Shown piece by piece: positions 1-16,743 of a stretch of 64,000 nucleotides of DNA; position 1 is the first letter of the stretch, and every line of letters starts with the position of its first letter. Both the position numbers and the translations under genes were made by a program. Source of the DNA: Erythrobacter sp. (lineage in GTDB: Bacteria > Pseudomonadota > Alphaproteobacteria > Sphingomonadales > Sphingomonadaceae); assembly GCA_024642565.1 (NCBI GenBank), contig JAHEAV010000009.1:1-64000 (forward strand), in the 5' to 3' direction. The notes below the pieces were generated by a model. That model saw only the letters and a program-made list of their open reading frames with translations. It searched no databases and was not told the origin of the DNA.

Positions 1-294
1 AAAAGCAGACCCTCCGCTAATCCCAAGTTTGAGATAAAAGCGGACATTCGGCTAACATCCCATAGGCGGGCATGGCGGCGCTCCGCTTTGTCCCGACGCG
101 GCCAAATTGATTTTCCTACACCGGACAAAAGTGCCAGCTCCGCTGCGGCTCTTTGAAAATTGCATCGAAACACAGCGGTGATGCCGATCCGCTGCGCAAG
201 TGTCACCCTGCGTTTCTGGCTTTTTTTGCAACAATTACAGTTACTAAATGGATGGCGGAATGGGTGACAGCGTGTCACCTTTGTCACCTGTATC
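1..294. other. Non-coding stretch with TGTCACC repeats
   Basis: No convincing gene is seen here; the two short open frames lack ribosome binding sites and family features. The part next to the gltX stop holds TGTCACC at 201-207, 273-279 and 282-288 and the inverted copy GGTGACA at 263-269. The 263-279 pair can fold as a 7-bp hairpin with a GCG loop. There is no T-run after it, so it is not a normal intrinsic terminator. Confidence 0.5.
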
Positions 295-1644
295 CTACTG
301 CGCGGCGCGCACCAGCCGGCGGCGCGCAACCTCTTCACCAATGATGGGCAACAATTCACCCATGTCGGGGCCGTGGTCCATACCGGTCAACGCCTGACGC
401 AGGGGCAGGAACAGCGCCTTGCCCTTGCGGCCGGTCGCGTCTTTCAGCGCATTGGTCAAGGCGTGCCACGGGTCATCGACGGTGAAATCGAGCGCCGCCG
501 CAGCCTGGGCCAGATAGGCCCGGTCCTCGGCCGGAAATTCGGGCAACTCGACCGGTCCCGTCACAATGCTCCAATATTCCTGCGCACCGCGGACAGTTTC
601 CAGGTTTGGCCGGATTGCATGCCAGGCTTCCTCGCCCATCCCTTCGGGCAGGCGGTGCGCCACGGCGGCAAAGTCCAACTGATGCACGATGGCGGTATTG
701 ACCCGGTCCAGATCGGCATCGTCGAACTTTGCAGGCGCGCGGCCAAAGGTGCCAAGGTCGAAACTGTTCACCAGCGTCTGCCGTTCGGCAATGGGTTCCA
801 CCGGCTGCGATGTGCCGAGCCGCGCCAGCAGCGCGACGATTGCTTCGGGTTCGATGCCCCGTTCCTTGAAGCTGTCGCAGCCCAGCGAACCGAGCCGTTT
901 GGACAATTTACCCTCCTTGCCGATCAGCAGGGCTTCATGCGCGAAACGGGGTAAATGCTGCACCTTATGCTGCGCAGCATAAAGTGCGGTAAATATCTGA
1001 ATTTGAACCGCAGTATTGGATACGTGATCTTCCCCGCGCAAAACATCCGTAACGCCCATTTCGATATCGTCCACGGCGCTCGGCAGCATATACAGCCAGC
1101 TGCCATCGGCGCGGCGAATGACCGGGTCGGACAGGCTGGCGGGATCGAATTTCTGCGGGCCGCGGACACCGTCTTCCCACCCGATCGCTTCGGCATGGTC
1201 CAGCTTGAAACGCCAATGCGGGGCAATGCCTTGCGCTGCCAAAGCAGCGTGATCCGCGTCCGTCAGCGATAAGGCCGCGCGGTCATAGATCGGCGGAAGG
1301 CCGCGGCCAAGCTGCACCTTGCGCTTCAGATCCAGTTCCTGCGCGGTTTCATAGCAGGGGTAGACCCGGCCATTGGCGCGCAGCAATTCAAACGCGGCTT
1401 CGTAATGCGCCAAGCGCGCAGACTGGCGCTCCTCCCCATCCACATCAAGGCCGAGCCACGCGAGATCGGCCCGAATGCCGGTCACATATTCCTCCCGACT
1501 GCGTTCCGCATCGGTATCGTCGATCCGCAGCATGAAGCGCCCACCGGCCTTGCGGGCAAGGAGCCAATTATGCAGCGCCGTGCGTATATTGCCGACATGA
1601 AGTGTGCCCGTGGGAGACGGTGCGAAGCGGGTGATGGTGGTCAT
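295..1644 (-). CDS. gltX: Glutamyl-tRNA synthetase
   Basis: Class I aminoacyl-tRNA synthetase of 449 residues that charges tRNA with glutamate in the cytoplasm. The HIGH-type signature appears as HVGN at residues 16-19 after the APSPTG segment, and the KMSKS-type loop as KLSKR at 246-250. The length is normal for a bacterial GluRS. The ATG gives an N-terminus that begins immediately before the catalytic Rossmann fold, as usual. Many alphaproteobacteria carry two GluRS paralogues, one charging tRNA-Gln for the amidotransferase route; which one this is cannot be decided here. It lies on the same strand as rpoC, beyond the rpoC terminator, so it is probably a separate transcript. Confidence 0.95.
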   Translation of the reverse strand: MTTITRFAPSPTGTLHVGNIRTALHNWLLARKAGGRFMLRIDDTDAERSREEYVTGIRADLAWLGLDVDGEERQSARLAHYEAAFELLRANGRVYPCYETAQELDLKRKVQLGRGLPPIYDRAALSLTDADHAALAAQGIAPHWRFKLDHAEAIGWEDGVRGPQKFDPASLSDPVIRRADGSWLYMLPSAVDDIEMGVTDVLRGEDHVSNTAVQIQIFTALYAAQHKVQHLPRFAHEALLIGKEGKLSKRLGSLGCDSFKERGIEPEAIVALLARLGTSQPVEPIAERQTLVNSFDLGTFGRAPAKFDDADLDRVNTAIVHQLDFAAVAHRLPEGMGEEAWHAIRPNLETVRGAQEYWSIVTGPVELPEFPAEDRAYLAQAAAALDFTVDDPWHALTNALKDATGRKGKALFLPLRQALTGMDHGPDMGELLPIIGEEVARRRLVRAAQ

Positions 1645-1762
1645 GCAGCGCGATTAGCCCGTGCTCCGGCTGGCGACAAGTAAACTCATGCGGAACGGGT
1701 GGCGCGAAGGTGCAGGCGAATGCGATATCGGCCAATCGGCGCAAGGAAGGCCTCGATAAATC

Positions 1763-1795
1763 AAAAGGCCCCGCCGGATCGCTCCGACGGGGCCC
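1763..1795 (-). terminator. Intrinsic terminator after rpoC
   Basis: A GC-rich stem pairs GGCCCCG (1767-1773) with CGGGGCC (1788-1794), continues inward after one C-A mismatch, and closes on a TCGC loop (1779-1782). On the minus strand it is followed by TTTTGATTT. It sits about 26 bases after the rpoC stop and should end the rpoBC transcript. Confidence 0.85.
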
Positions 1796-1820
1796 ATGAT
1801 ATCGCGGTCAGAAACGCAAT

Positions 1821-6194
<4,374 letters not shown>

Positions 6195-6239
6195 TCTGGT
6201 CATCCCTTATGGGGTGAAATCATCGGTTCGAAGGTGGGT

Positions 6240-6259
6240 GGGCGGCCGCTTGGCCGCCC
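6240..6259 (-). other. Perfect GC hairpin in the rpoB-rpoC gap
   Basis: GGGCGGCC (6240-6247) pairs with GGCCGCCC (6252-6259) around a 4-base loop. There is no T-run on either side, so termination is unlikely. It may be an RNA stability or processing element between the two cistrons. Confidence 0.5.
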
Positions 6260-6265
6260 AGCACT

Positions 6266-10480
<4,215 letters not shown>

Positions 10481-10575
10481 GGAGGTTTGGTGCCTCTTTC
10501 GTCATTGGCCGGGCAAGGATGCTACCCGGCGGAAATTCCTGCCACACGCTGGATTATCCCATGATCTCTGAACGC

Positions 10576-10619
10576 AAAAAGCCGCAACGAAGGCACACCC
10601 CGAATCAGGTGGTCGTTGC
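10576..10619 (-). promoter_or_regulatory. Attenuator-like hairpin in the rpoB leader
   Basis: On the minus strand GCAACGA (10619-10613) pairs with TCGTTGC (10590-10584), with further CACC/GGTG pairing inside. The stem is followed after a few bases by TTTTT (10580-10576). It lies in the roughly 230-base leader between the rpoB promoter and start codon, so it could stop part of the transcripts early. Function is inferred only. Confidence 0.4.
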
Positions 10620-10714
10620 AGTGACATGCGTCGCGATCATGAAAACTGCCGTTTCCCTTCTGGACAAGCCCCCGCGCATGGACTCGTCTTGCTCGAAACG
10701 ATCAGTGAAGGGGC

Positions 10715-10743
10715 CATATAGGAATGCACCGCGCGACTGTCAA
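10715..10743 (-). promoter_or_regulatory. Consensus sigma-70-type promoter for rpoBC
   Basis: On the minus strand a perfect -35 TTGACA (10743-10738) and a -10 TATATG (10720-10715) are separated by exactly 17 bases. The start site would fall near 10708, giving an rpoB leader of about 228 bases. This is the best sigma-70-type promoter I see in the window. Confidence 0.8.
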
Positions 10744-10824
10744 ACGTTGCGGTGCACAATTTGCGCCCAGCATCCATCCCAAAAGACCGTGAGTTGTAAG
10801 CATATCGCAAAACAGATAGCGTGA

Positions 10825-10886
10825 TATCGCTTTACGATAATTTTGATTGACAACGAGTCGGATTATATTTATTGAATATCGATATT
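10825..10886 (+). promoter_or_regulatory. Palindromic operator candidates for the peptide/DUF2975/XRE operon
   Basis: Two dyads share the half-site TATCG/CGATA: TATCG-N5-CGATA at 10825-10839 and the perfect 12-bp palindrome AATATCGATATT at 10875-10886. ATATCGC also occurs as a direct repeat at 10802 and 10824, 22 bp apart. Between the dyads lies a -35-like TTGACA (10847-10852), with a weak -10 TATTGA (10870-10875) 17 bases further on. The arrangement suits autorepression by the XRE protein encoded two genes downstream; this is inference. Confidence 0.5.
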
Positions 10887-10907
10887 GACCATATTGGAGA
10901 ACGAGAA

Positions 10908-11030
10908 ATGACCCGAACCGCACCCAACCTGTTCGCTTTGGCCGTCGCGCTGATGGTGACGACACTGCTGCTTGCGCCCGCACTCTCGGTGCCCGTGACT
11001 GGCGAACCAGTCATGGTCGAGCTGGCCTGA
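10908..11030 (+). CDS. Very small membrane or exported peptide, 40 residues
   Basis: An ATG preceded by GGAG at 10896 opens a 40-codon frame ending 20 bases before the DUF2975 gene, which has its own AGGAG. The peptide has a short basic N-terminus (MTRT), one hydrophobic stretch over residues 8-28 (ALAVALMVTTLLLAPAL), and a short polar acidic tail. That fits a single-span or signal-like peptide. I recognise no family. Its placement as first gene of a three-gene unit with a DUF2975 membrane protein and an XRE regulator, behind candidate operators, supports it being real. It could instead be a leader peptide that tunes downstream translation. Confidence 0.6.
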   Translation: MTRTAPNLFALAVALMVTTLLLAPALSVPVTGEPVMVELA

Positions 11031-11050
11031 CTTTCTAAAGGAGAATTGCC

Positions 11051-11575
11051 ATGCGAGGCTTCACAAAAGATCCGCTGCTAAGCGCCGCCTATGTTTTGCT
11101 GGCCATTGTCTATGGCGCGATTGTTTTCGTCATGATCATGGTTCTGATCGGCCTGGGTGCCGCAATGACCGTGGAACGGGGGGAACTCCTGACCCACATT
11201 GCGGAAGCCGGCCTTGCGCCCGGCACAATCTGGCTGGTCGGCCTCGGCTTGCTTGCATTCGCGTTGATCCTGTTCCTGACGCTGCGCTTCGTCACCCACC
11301 TGATGCGGATTACCAAATCGGTTGAGCTGGGCGATCCGTTCATTCCCGAAAATGCCCGGCGCCTTTCCGCGATGGGTTGGCTGATGCTGGCCATCCATCT
11401 GATTGGCATGCCGCTGGCGATAGGCGCTGCCTATCTCAGCAAACTAACGGGCGAAGGCGATTTGACTGTCGATAGCGGCGCTGGCGGAATCGTGCTGGTC
11501 GTCACTCTGTTCATTTTGGCCCGCGTTTTCCGCAAAGGGGCTGAAATGCGCGAAGAGCTTGAAGGAACTGTGTGA
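11051..11575 (+). CDS. DUF2975 family membrane protein
   Basis: A 174-residue integral membrane protein with four predicted hydrophobic spans (about residues 10-40, 55-80, 110-135 and 145-160). The family signature region around LGDPFIPENARRL lies between spans two and three, as in DUF2975 members such as Bacillus YoaS. The family is regularly encoded beside a small YozG-type XRE regulator, as it is here, but its biochemical role is unknown. A good AGGAG sits 8 bases before the ATG. The stop overlaps the start of the XRE gene (TGATG), so the two are translationally coupled. Confidence 0.85.
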   Translation: MRGFTKDPLLSAAYVLLAIVYGAIVFVMIMVLIGLGAAMTVERGELLTHIAEAGLAPGTIWLVGLGLLAFALILFLTLRFVTHLMRITKSVELGDPFIPENARRLSAMGWLMLAIHLIGMPLAIGAAYLSKLTGEGDLTVDSGAGGIVLVVTLFILARVFRKGAEMREELEGTV

Positions 11576-11790
11576 TGCCGATCAGCGTAAAACTGGATGA
11601 TCTTCTCTACGAACGCCGGATGACTTTGACCGAGCTGGCTGAGCGGGTTGGCCTGACCCTGGCGAATCTTTCAATCCTCAAGACCGGCAAGGCCAAGGCA
11701 ATGCGGTTTTCGACCCTGGAAGCCATTTGCCGCGAACTGGATTGCCAGCCGGGCGACCTGCTCGGCTATGCGCCCGAAAATCTCGATTAG
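11575..11790 (+). CDS. Small XRE-family (Cro/CI, YozG-like) transcriptional regulator
   Basis: A 71-residue protein made almost entirely of one helix-turn-helix. Helix 2-3 reads roughly LTELAERVGLTLANLSILKT (residues 18-37), followed by the RFSTLEAICRELDCQPGDLL segment typical of YozG-like regulators. The ATG at 11575 overlaps the DUF2975 stop; a GTG one codon earlier is possible. Such regulators usually act with the adjacent DUF2975 protein. I infer that it binds the TATCG/CGATA dyads before the operon. Confidence 0.85.
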   Translation: MPISVKLDDLLYERRMTLTELAERVGLTLANLSILKTGKAKAMRFSTLEAICRELDCQPGDLLGYAPENLD

Positions 11791-12015
11791 AGCAAGGCAA
11801 TGACTGGATACGAACACCGAATCATATCCAGCCATTGACCGGCATATAAAGGGACAGCGGGCCAATCCCTCATCACTGCAAATCTTGCATCGGCAACTGA
11901 CCACGGGGCCGCTGTTTCCATCGTTTCGCGCGAAATCCAATCAGAGTTCGCTTGACTTATTGGTGCCGCTGCACCAGAGGCCCGTCCGTTCGCTGGGCTG
12001 ACGGGTCCAGTGAAC
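11791..12015 (+). other. Non-coding stretch before the rplJ leader
   Basis: No gene is seen. It should contain the rplJL promoter, because no ribosomal gene precedes rplJ here. The only -35-like hexamer I find is TTGACT at 11952-11957, with no good -10 at the right distance. GGTGC-CGCT-GCACC at 11962-11975 is a 5-bp hairpin. Confidence 0.4.
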
Positions 12016-12076
12016 ATCCGTCCGAGACAGTTGGTGATGGCAATCAGGCCATCTTAATTTCCAGCCTAGACGGGGA
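12016..12076 (+). ncRNA. Ribosomal protein L10 leader (autoregulatory mRNA structure)
   Basis: An outer helix pairs CCGTC (12018-12022) with GACGG (12069-12073). An inner hairpin pairs GATGGC (12036-12041) with GCCATC (12048-12053) around a 6-base loop. The flanking unpaired bases GAGACAG and TTAATTTCCAGCC resemble the kink-turn-like internal loop of alphaproteobacterial L10 leaders. It lies about 175 bases before rplJ, where the L10(L12)4 complex normally binds to repress rplJL translation. A covariance search with the L10_leader model would confirm it. Confidence 0.7.
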
Positions 12077-12249
12077 CAGAGTTTCCCGCGGCACCAATGG
12101 TGTCCGCAATCGCACCGCTCCATTGGACGGCGCACCTCCTTCCCCATCAACGGACTCGCTCGGTTCTGCCGGCCTTTGGGCTTGCCGAATCGATCAATGT
12201 AGCCGGTCATGCGGGGTTCGCCTGTATGGCCATAGTGAAGGAGTAAGGC

Positions 12250-12765
12250 ATGGATCGTTCGCAAAAAGCCGACGCGGTTGCAGCCCTGAACTCGACCTTC
12301 AGCGAGGCTGGCGTGGTTGTCGTAACCCGCAACCTCGGCCTGACAGTGGCCCAGTCCACTGATCTGCGCTCGAAGATCCGGGACACGGGTGCAACTTACA
12401 AGGTAACCAAGAACAGTCTTGCCAAGCTTGCCGCAAAAGACACGGTTTATTCAAGCCTGAGCGAACTGCTCACCGGCCCGATTGCACTGGCAACTTCGGT
12501 TGATCCAGTTGCGGCGGCCAAGGCCACCGTGGAATTTGCCAAAACCAACGACAAGCTCGAAATTGTGGGCGGGTCGATGAATGGCCAGTTGCTTGATGCT
12601 GAAGGTGTAAAGGCGCTTGCCTCGATGCCCAGCCTCGACGAACTGCGCGGCAGACTTGTTGGCCTCATCCAGGCTCCGGCGACCAAGATCGCCCAGCTTT
12701 CGACTGCCCCGGCAGCCAAGCTGGCGCGCGTTTTCGGCGCCTACGCGGCCAAGGAAGCGGCATAA
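12250..12765 (+). CDS. rplJ: 50S ribosomal protein L10
   Basis: A 171-residue L10 that anchors the L7/L12 stalk to 23S rRNA and represses its own mRNA through the upstream leader. The N-terminus is the standard [10 protein letters not shown] type, and the C-terminal helix that binds L12 dimers (about residues 135-171, ending [15 protein letters not shown]) is complete. AAGGAG at 12238-12243 fits the ATG. It is co-transcribed with rplL, 63 bases downstream. The usual partners rplK-rplA upstream and rpoB-rpoC downstream are not attached. Confidence 0.96.
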   Translation: MDRSQKADAVAALNSTFSEAGVVVVTRNLGLTVAQSTDLRSKIRDTGATYKVTKNSLAKLAAKDTVYSSLSELLTGPIALATSVDPVAAAKATVEFAKTNDKLEIVGGSMNGQLLDAEGVKALASMPSLDELRGRLVGLIQAPATKIAQLSTAPAAKLARVFGAYAAKEAA

Positions 12766-12828
12766 GACTGAACGTGTGAATTTGCCCGGGCAACCGGGTT
12801 CCAGCTATCTATTTTGGAGTATTGAATC

Positions 12829-13200
12829 ATGGCAGATGTAGCCAAGCTTGTTGAAGAACTTTCGAAGCTGACCGTCCTCGAGGCGGCTGACCTTGCCAAG
12901 GCACTGGAAGAAGCATGGGGCGTTTCCGCCGCAGCGGCTGTCGCCGTTGCCGGCCCCGCCGCCGCCGCTGCCCCGGCAGCCGAAGAGCAGACTGAATTCG
13001 ACGTCATCCTTACGGGCGACGGCGGCAAGAAAATTCAGGTCATCAAGGAAGTCCGCGCCATCACCGGCCTGGGCCTGACCGAAGCCAAGACCCTCGTTGA
13101 ATCCGCTCCTAAGGCGGTCAAGGAAGGCGTCAACAAGGCTGAAGCCGAAGAAGTTAAGGCCAAGATCGAAGCAGCCGGCGGCACCGTCGAACTGAAGTAA
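12829..13200 (+). CDS. rplL: 50S ribosomal protein L7/L12
   Basis: A 123-residue stalk protein that recruits translation GTPases. It has the N-terminal dimerisation helix (residues 1-30), an Ala/Pro-rich flexible hinge (about 38-53), and the conserved C-terminal globular domain with [17 protein letters not shown] and [15 protein letters not shown] segments. Length and composition are normal. It is followed by an intrinsic terminator instead of rpoB, so rplJL forms a closed two-gene unit. Confidence 0.97.
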   Translation: MADVAKLVEELSKLTVLEAADLAKALEEAWGVSAAAAVAVAGPAAAAAPAAEEQTEFDVILTGDGGKKIQVIKEVRAITGLGLTEAKTLVESAPKAVKEGVNKAEAEEVKAKIEAAGGTVELK

Positions 13201-13244
13201 GCTTCACGCAATTTTGTGAATGTCTTGAAGCATTCGCAGAAGGG

Positions 13245-13275
13245 AGGGCGGTACCGCAAGGTGCCGCCCTTTCGC
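13245..13275 (+). terminator. Intrinsic terminator after rplL
   Basis: AGGGCGGTACC (13245-13255) pairs with GGTGCCGCCCT (13260-13270) around a GCAA loop and is followed by TTTCGCGTTT. It ends just before the stop of the convergent antiporter gene and may serve both strands. Confidence 0.8.
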
Positions 13276-13280
13276 GTTTC

Positions 13281-15056
13281 CTAGCCTACTTCGAATCCGC
13301 CCAGCGCTTCCTTGTCCTTGGCCTGCTGGGAAAAGATCATCTCCTTGGCCGCGAGAATGTCTCCCGCTTCCAACTGCTTTTCAAGCCGCTGCTGGTCGCG
13401 TTCGCGGAAGATATCCTCTGCGCGTTCAATTTCGGCCAGGCTCACACCCAACCCGCCCAATGCCGCACGGCCCATTACCACAGCCGATTCCATGACTTCG
13501 CGCACCATATGGTCGACGGGTGAATCATGCAGTTTGATCAAGGTGCGCCGGTCAAATGCGCGGACATAAATGCCCGCCTGCGGGAACGCCTCATGCACCC
13601 CATGCAGCAGTTCCGGTTCAATCTGATCGCGGTCGATCGCAAAGACAATCAGGCTCGCCTCGCCCGCCCCGGCTTGCCGAAGAAGGTCCATCCGCAAGCC
13701 ATCGCCATAATAGACCTTTGATCCGAATTCTTCCGCCACATCGATCTGTTCAACCTTGTTATCGACCATTGTCACCCGCACACCCGCTGCCGCGAGTATC
13801 TGTGCCACAGTCTGACCAAACCGGCCGAGGCCGATGACCAGCGCGCTGGCCCCATCGCTGCGCGGCCCTTCGCGTGTATCCGGCGATGCGGGTGGACGGC
13901 GCAGCGCGCTGGTCGCCATCATCAGGAACGGGGTTGAGGCCATCGACAGCGTCACAATCGCTCCGAAAAGACTGGCCGATTCAGCCGAGACAAGGCCGCC
14001 GTTCTGCGCCTGGGTAAACAGGACAAAACCAAATTCACCCCCCTGGCTCAGCAGCAGGCCAAGCGCCAACGCCGCGCGCCAGTTCATCCCCACTGCCAGG
14101 CCGATGCCGACAATCACCAGCGTCTTCGTCGTGATCAATGCCAGCGCCATTGTTAGCACGAACACCGGGTTCTGCACGATGGCGCCCAGATCCAGCAACA
14201 TGCCCACTGCCAGAAAAAACATCCCGAGAAGGATCGACCGAAAGGGTTCGATATCGGCCTCCAGCTCGTGCCGATACGGTGTATCGGCCAGCATGACCCC
14301 GGCGATGAAAGCGCCCAGCGCGGTCGACAGACCCAGCCATTGCATCGCAAGGGCTGAGGCGAGGACGGTGAACAGGCTGGCCACAATGAACATCTCGCGT
14401 TCGTTGAGATTGCCGATCAGGCGAAACAGCGGCCGCAGCAGGAACCGGCCAGCCGCGATCAAACCGGCGATGGCCGCAATCGTCAGTAGCGCCAATTGCC
14501 AGCCTGGTGGCCCCTGCTCTGCGCCCCGGTCCGCACTCATGGCAGCAACAATCGTGATCAGCGGGATGATGGAAAGGTCCTGAAACAGCAGGATCGCAAA
14601 GGCACGTTCCCCGAAAGGCGTTTTCAGCCGGCCACTGCTTTGCAGCATCGGCAGAACCTGCGCAGTCGAACTGAGGCCGAGCGGCAGGCCAAGTGCGATC
14701 GCCGCTGCAAGCGGATAGCTGGCGGCAAAATAGATCACCCCAACCAGCGCCAACCCGCACAAGACCACTTGCACCAGTCCCAGCCCAAAAATGGCCGTCT
14801 TCATCCGCCACAGGCGCTTGGGATCAAGCTCAAGCCCGACGACGAACAACAGCATGACGATACCGAATTCGGCAATCCCGATCATCTGCTCCGCATCGCC
14901 GACCAGACCCAGCACATGCGGGCCGACAACTGCGCCGGCAACCAGATAGCCGAGCGTCGCCCCAAGACCGAAGCGGCGGAACACCAGCACAAAGGCCAAG
15001 GCAAACCCCAGCAGCAGCACCCCGTCGCGCAACAAGCTTGCCCCTTCATGCGCCAT
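13281..15056 (-). CDS. Monovalent cation:proton antiporter-2 (KefB/KefC type)
   Basis: A CPA2-family antiporter of about 591 residues. The first two thirds is a Na/H-exchanger domain of about 12 hydrophobic helices. The rest holds a RCK/TrkA-N nucleotide-binding domain starting at SALVIGLGRFGQTVAQIL (GxGxxG dinucleotide fold) and a Glu/Lys-rich C-terminal helix. KefB/KefC proteins export potassium in exchange for protons, gated by glutathione adducts. I start it at the ATG at 15056 (MAHEGASLL), which has AGAGGGCGG just upstream; the frame stays open 35 codons further. It is divergent from the MATE gene, and no KefF/KefG partner is next to it. Confidence 0.88.
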   Translation of the reverse strand: MAHEGASLLRDGVLLLGFALAFVLVFRRFGLGATLGYLVAGAVVGPHVLGLVGDAEQMIGIAEFGIVMLLFVVGLELDPKRLWRMKTAIFGLGLVQVVLCGLALVGVIYFAASYPLAAAIALGLPLGLSSTAQVLPMLQSSGRLKTPFGERAFAILLFQDLSIIPLITIVAAMSADRGAEQGPPGWQLALLTIAAIAGLIAAGRFLLRPLFRLIGNLNEREMFIVASLFTVLASALAMQWLGLSTALGAFIAGVMLADTPYRHELEADIEPFRSILLGMFFLAVGMLLDLGAIVQNPVFVLTMALALITTKTLVIVGIGLAVGMNWRAALALGLLLSQGGEFGFVLFTQAQNGGLVSAESASLFGAIVTLSMASTPFLMMATSALRRPPASPDTREGPRSDGASALVIGLGRFGQTVAQILAAAGVRVTMVDNKVEQIDVAEEFGSKVYYGDGLRMDLLRQAGAGEASLIVFAIDRDQIEPELLHGVHEAFPQAGIYVRAFDRRTLIKLHDSPVDHMVREVMESAVVMGRAALGGLGVSLAEIERAEDIFRERDQQRLEKQLEAGDILAAKEMIFSQQAKDKEALGGFEVG

Positions 15057-15204
15057 CGATATCCGCCCTCTGTTCGATTGCCCAACTGCGTGACTAGCCG
15101 CCCCATGCCCCGAGTGAAAGGGGCAACACCTGCTGCCCCGAATTTGCCGCGATGCGTACAATGGCTTTCACTTCGCGAGGCGTGCGCCTAATCGGCTCGG
15201 CCTT

Positions 15205-16593
15205 ATGTCCGATGCGCACATCATGGCACCACAGCATGGTCCCTGGCGAACCGAGTTTTTGGCAACGCTCCGACTGGCATGGCCGCTGGCGGCGGCCAAT
15301 TTGCTGCAAATGCTGGTGCACGCAGTCGATGTGATCTTTGTGGCGCGTCTGGGAGAAGCCGAACTCGCGGCATCCAGCCTGGCGATTGCGATTTTCGGGC
15401 TGGTGCTATGGGGTCTGTCCGGGCTGACCGGCGCGGTTGCCCCCTTGATCGCCGCAGAGCTTGGCCGGCGCCACCACGCGGTGCGCGAAGTTCGGCGAAG
15501 CGTCCGGATGGGACTGTGGCTCGCTGCCGGCGCGGGCGCGCTCGGCATGGGCGTGTGCCTCAACGGTGAACGATTGATGCTGGCAACCGGCCAGGATCCG
15601 AAAATTGCCGCGATGGCCGGGTCTTTCATGGCGATTCTGATGTGGGCGATGATCCCGATGGTCCTTGCCAACGTGCTGCGGATCTTTGTGTCTGCTCTCG
15701 ATCGACCGATCTTTGCAACGGTGATTATCGCTTCGGCGATTGGCGTCAGCGTGCTTGCCAATTGGGCGCTGGTATTCGGAAATCTCGGCATGCCCGCATT
15801 GGGGCTGGAAGGCTCCGCCCTGGCCAGCGTGGTGACGTCTTTGTTCATTCTCTTTGCCTATGTCACGGCGATTGCGTGGGACAGGCGGCTGCGGCGTTAC
15901 CGTGTTTTCGGCAATTGGTGGCGCACTGAATGGAGCCGCATGGGCGAAATCGTCCGGATCGGCACCCCGATCATGTTCACGATCATTGCCGAAGCAGGCC
16001 TGTTCAGCGGCGCGGCTTTCCTGATGGGCCGGATCGGGCCGTCGCAACTCGCCGGTCACACCATCGCGCTGCAGGTTGCGGCCCTGGCCTTCCAGATCCC
16101 CTTCGGCATCGGGCAGGCTTCCACCATCCGGGTCGGTTACCACTATGGGGCAAAGGATTATGATGCGATCGGGCGGGCCGGCTGGGTCGCGCTGGGTATT
16201 GCAGTCGGGTTCAGCATGATCACCGCTTCGATCATGCTATTCGCACCGCATCTGGTGCTGTCGATTTATGTCGATGTGAATGCGGCCAAAAATGCAGCCA
16301 TGGTCGGCTTTGCCGTGCAATATTTGCTGCTTGCCGCGATCTTCCAGCTGGTTGACGCATCGCAGGCGGTGGCAGCGGGCAATTTGCGCGGACTGCAGGA
16401 CACCCGTGTGCCGATGTTGATTGCCATTTTGAGTTATTGGGCCGTGGGCTTCAGTGTCGCGATCGGGCTGGGTTTCAGCACTCCGCTGCAGGGTATCGGA
16501 ATTTGGATCGGCCTTGCCTTCGGTCTGTTGACCGCCGCAGTGCTGCTCACTTGGCGCTGGTCGCGGCGCGGCAAGTTCGGACTGGTTGGCTAG
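15205..16593 (+). CDS. MATE family multidrug/sodium efflux transporter
   Basis: A 462-residue inner-membrane exporter with about 12 transmembrane segments arranged as two six-helix bundles, typical of NorM-type MATE proteins. Recognisable segments are the MLVHAVDVIFVARLGEAELA stretch in helix 2 and the second-half GHTIALQVAALAFQIPFGIG region. MATE proteins use proton or sodium gradients to extrude cationic drugs or metabolites; the substrate here is unknown. It is monocistronic and ends 150 bases before groES. Confidence 0.9.
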   Translation: MSDAHIMAPQHGPWRTEFLATLRLAWPLAAANLLQMLVHAVDVIFVARLGEAELAASSLAIAIFGLVLWGLSGLTGAVAPLIAAELGRRHHAVREVRRSVRMGLWLAAGAGALGMGVCLNGERLMLATGQDPKIAAMAGSFMAILMWAMIPMVLANVLRIFVSALDRPIFATVIIASAIGVSVLANWALVFGNLGMPALGLEGSALASVVTSLFILFAYVTAIAWDRRLRRYRVFGNWWRTEWSRMGEIVRIGTPIMFTIIAEAGLFSGAAFLMGRIGPSQLAGHTIALQVAALAFQIPFGIGQASTIRVGYHYGAKDYDAIGRAGWVALGIAVGFSMITASIMLFAPHLVLSIYVDVNAAKNAAMVGFAVQYLLLAAIFQLVDASQAVAAGNLRGLQDTRVPMLIAILSYWAVGFSVAIGLGFSTPLQGIGIWIGLAFGLLTAAVLLTWRWSRRGKFGLVG

Positions 16594-16639
16594 CGACTCC
16601 GGTTTCGCCGAAACGCAAAATTTTTTGCCGCTGCACCCG

Positions 16640-16668
16640 TTGACTCCGGCAGGGCGCATCCACATATG
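16640..16668 (+). promoter_or_regulatory. Promoter candidate for groESL
   Basis: A -35-like TTGACT (16640-16645) and a -10-like CATATG (16663-16668) are separated by 17 bases, immediately before the CIRCE element. The -10 is poor for sigma-70; a heat-shock sigma (RpoH) reading is possible. The position relative to CIRCE fits HrcA repression. Confidence 0.55.
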
Positions 16669-16676
16669 CCACCCGT

Positions 16677-16703
16677 CTGGCACTCTCATACCAAGAGTGC
16701 CAA
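16677..16703 (+). promoter_or_regulatory. CIRCE element (HrcA operator)
   Basis: CTGGCACTC (16677-16685), a 9-base spacer and GAGTGCCAA (16695-16703) form the CIRCE inverted repeat. It differs from consensus TTAGCACTC-N9-GAGTGCTAA only in the outer bases. It lies 40 bases before groES, so the HrcA repressor should control groESL; hrcA itself is not in the window. Confidence 0.92.
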
Positions 16704-16743
16704 GCGTGAAATTCAACTCATCTTGAAAGAAGAGGTCAAAAAA

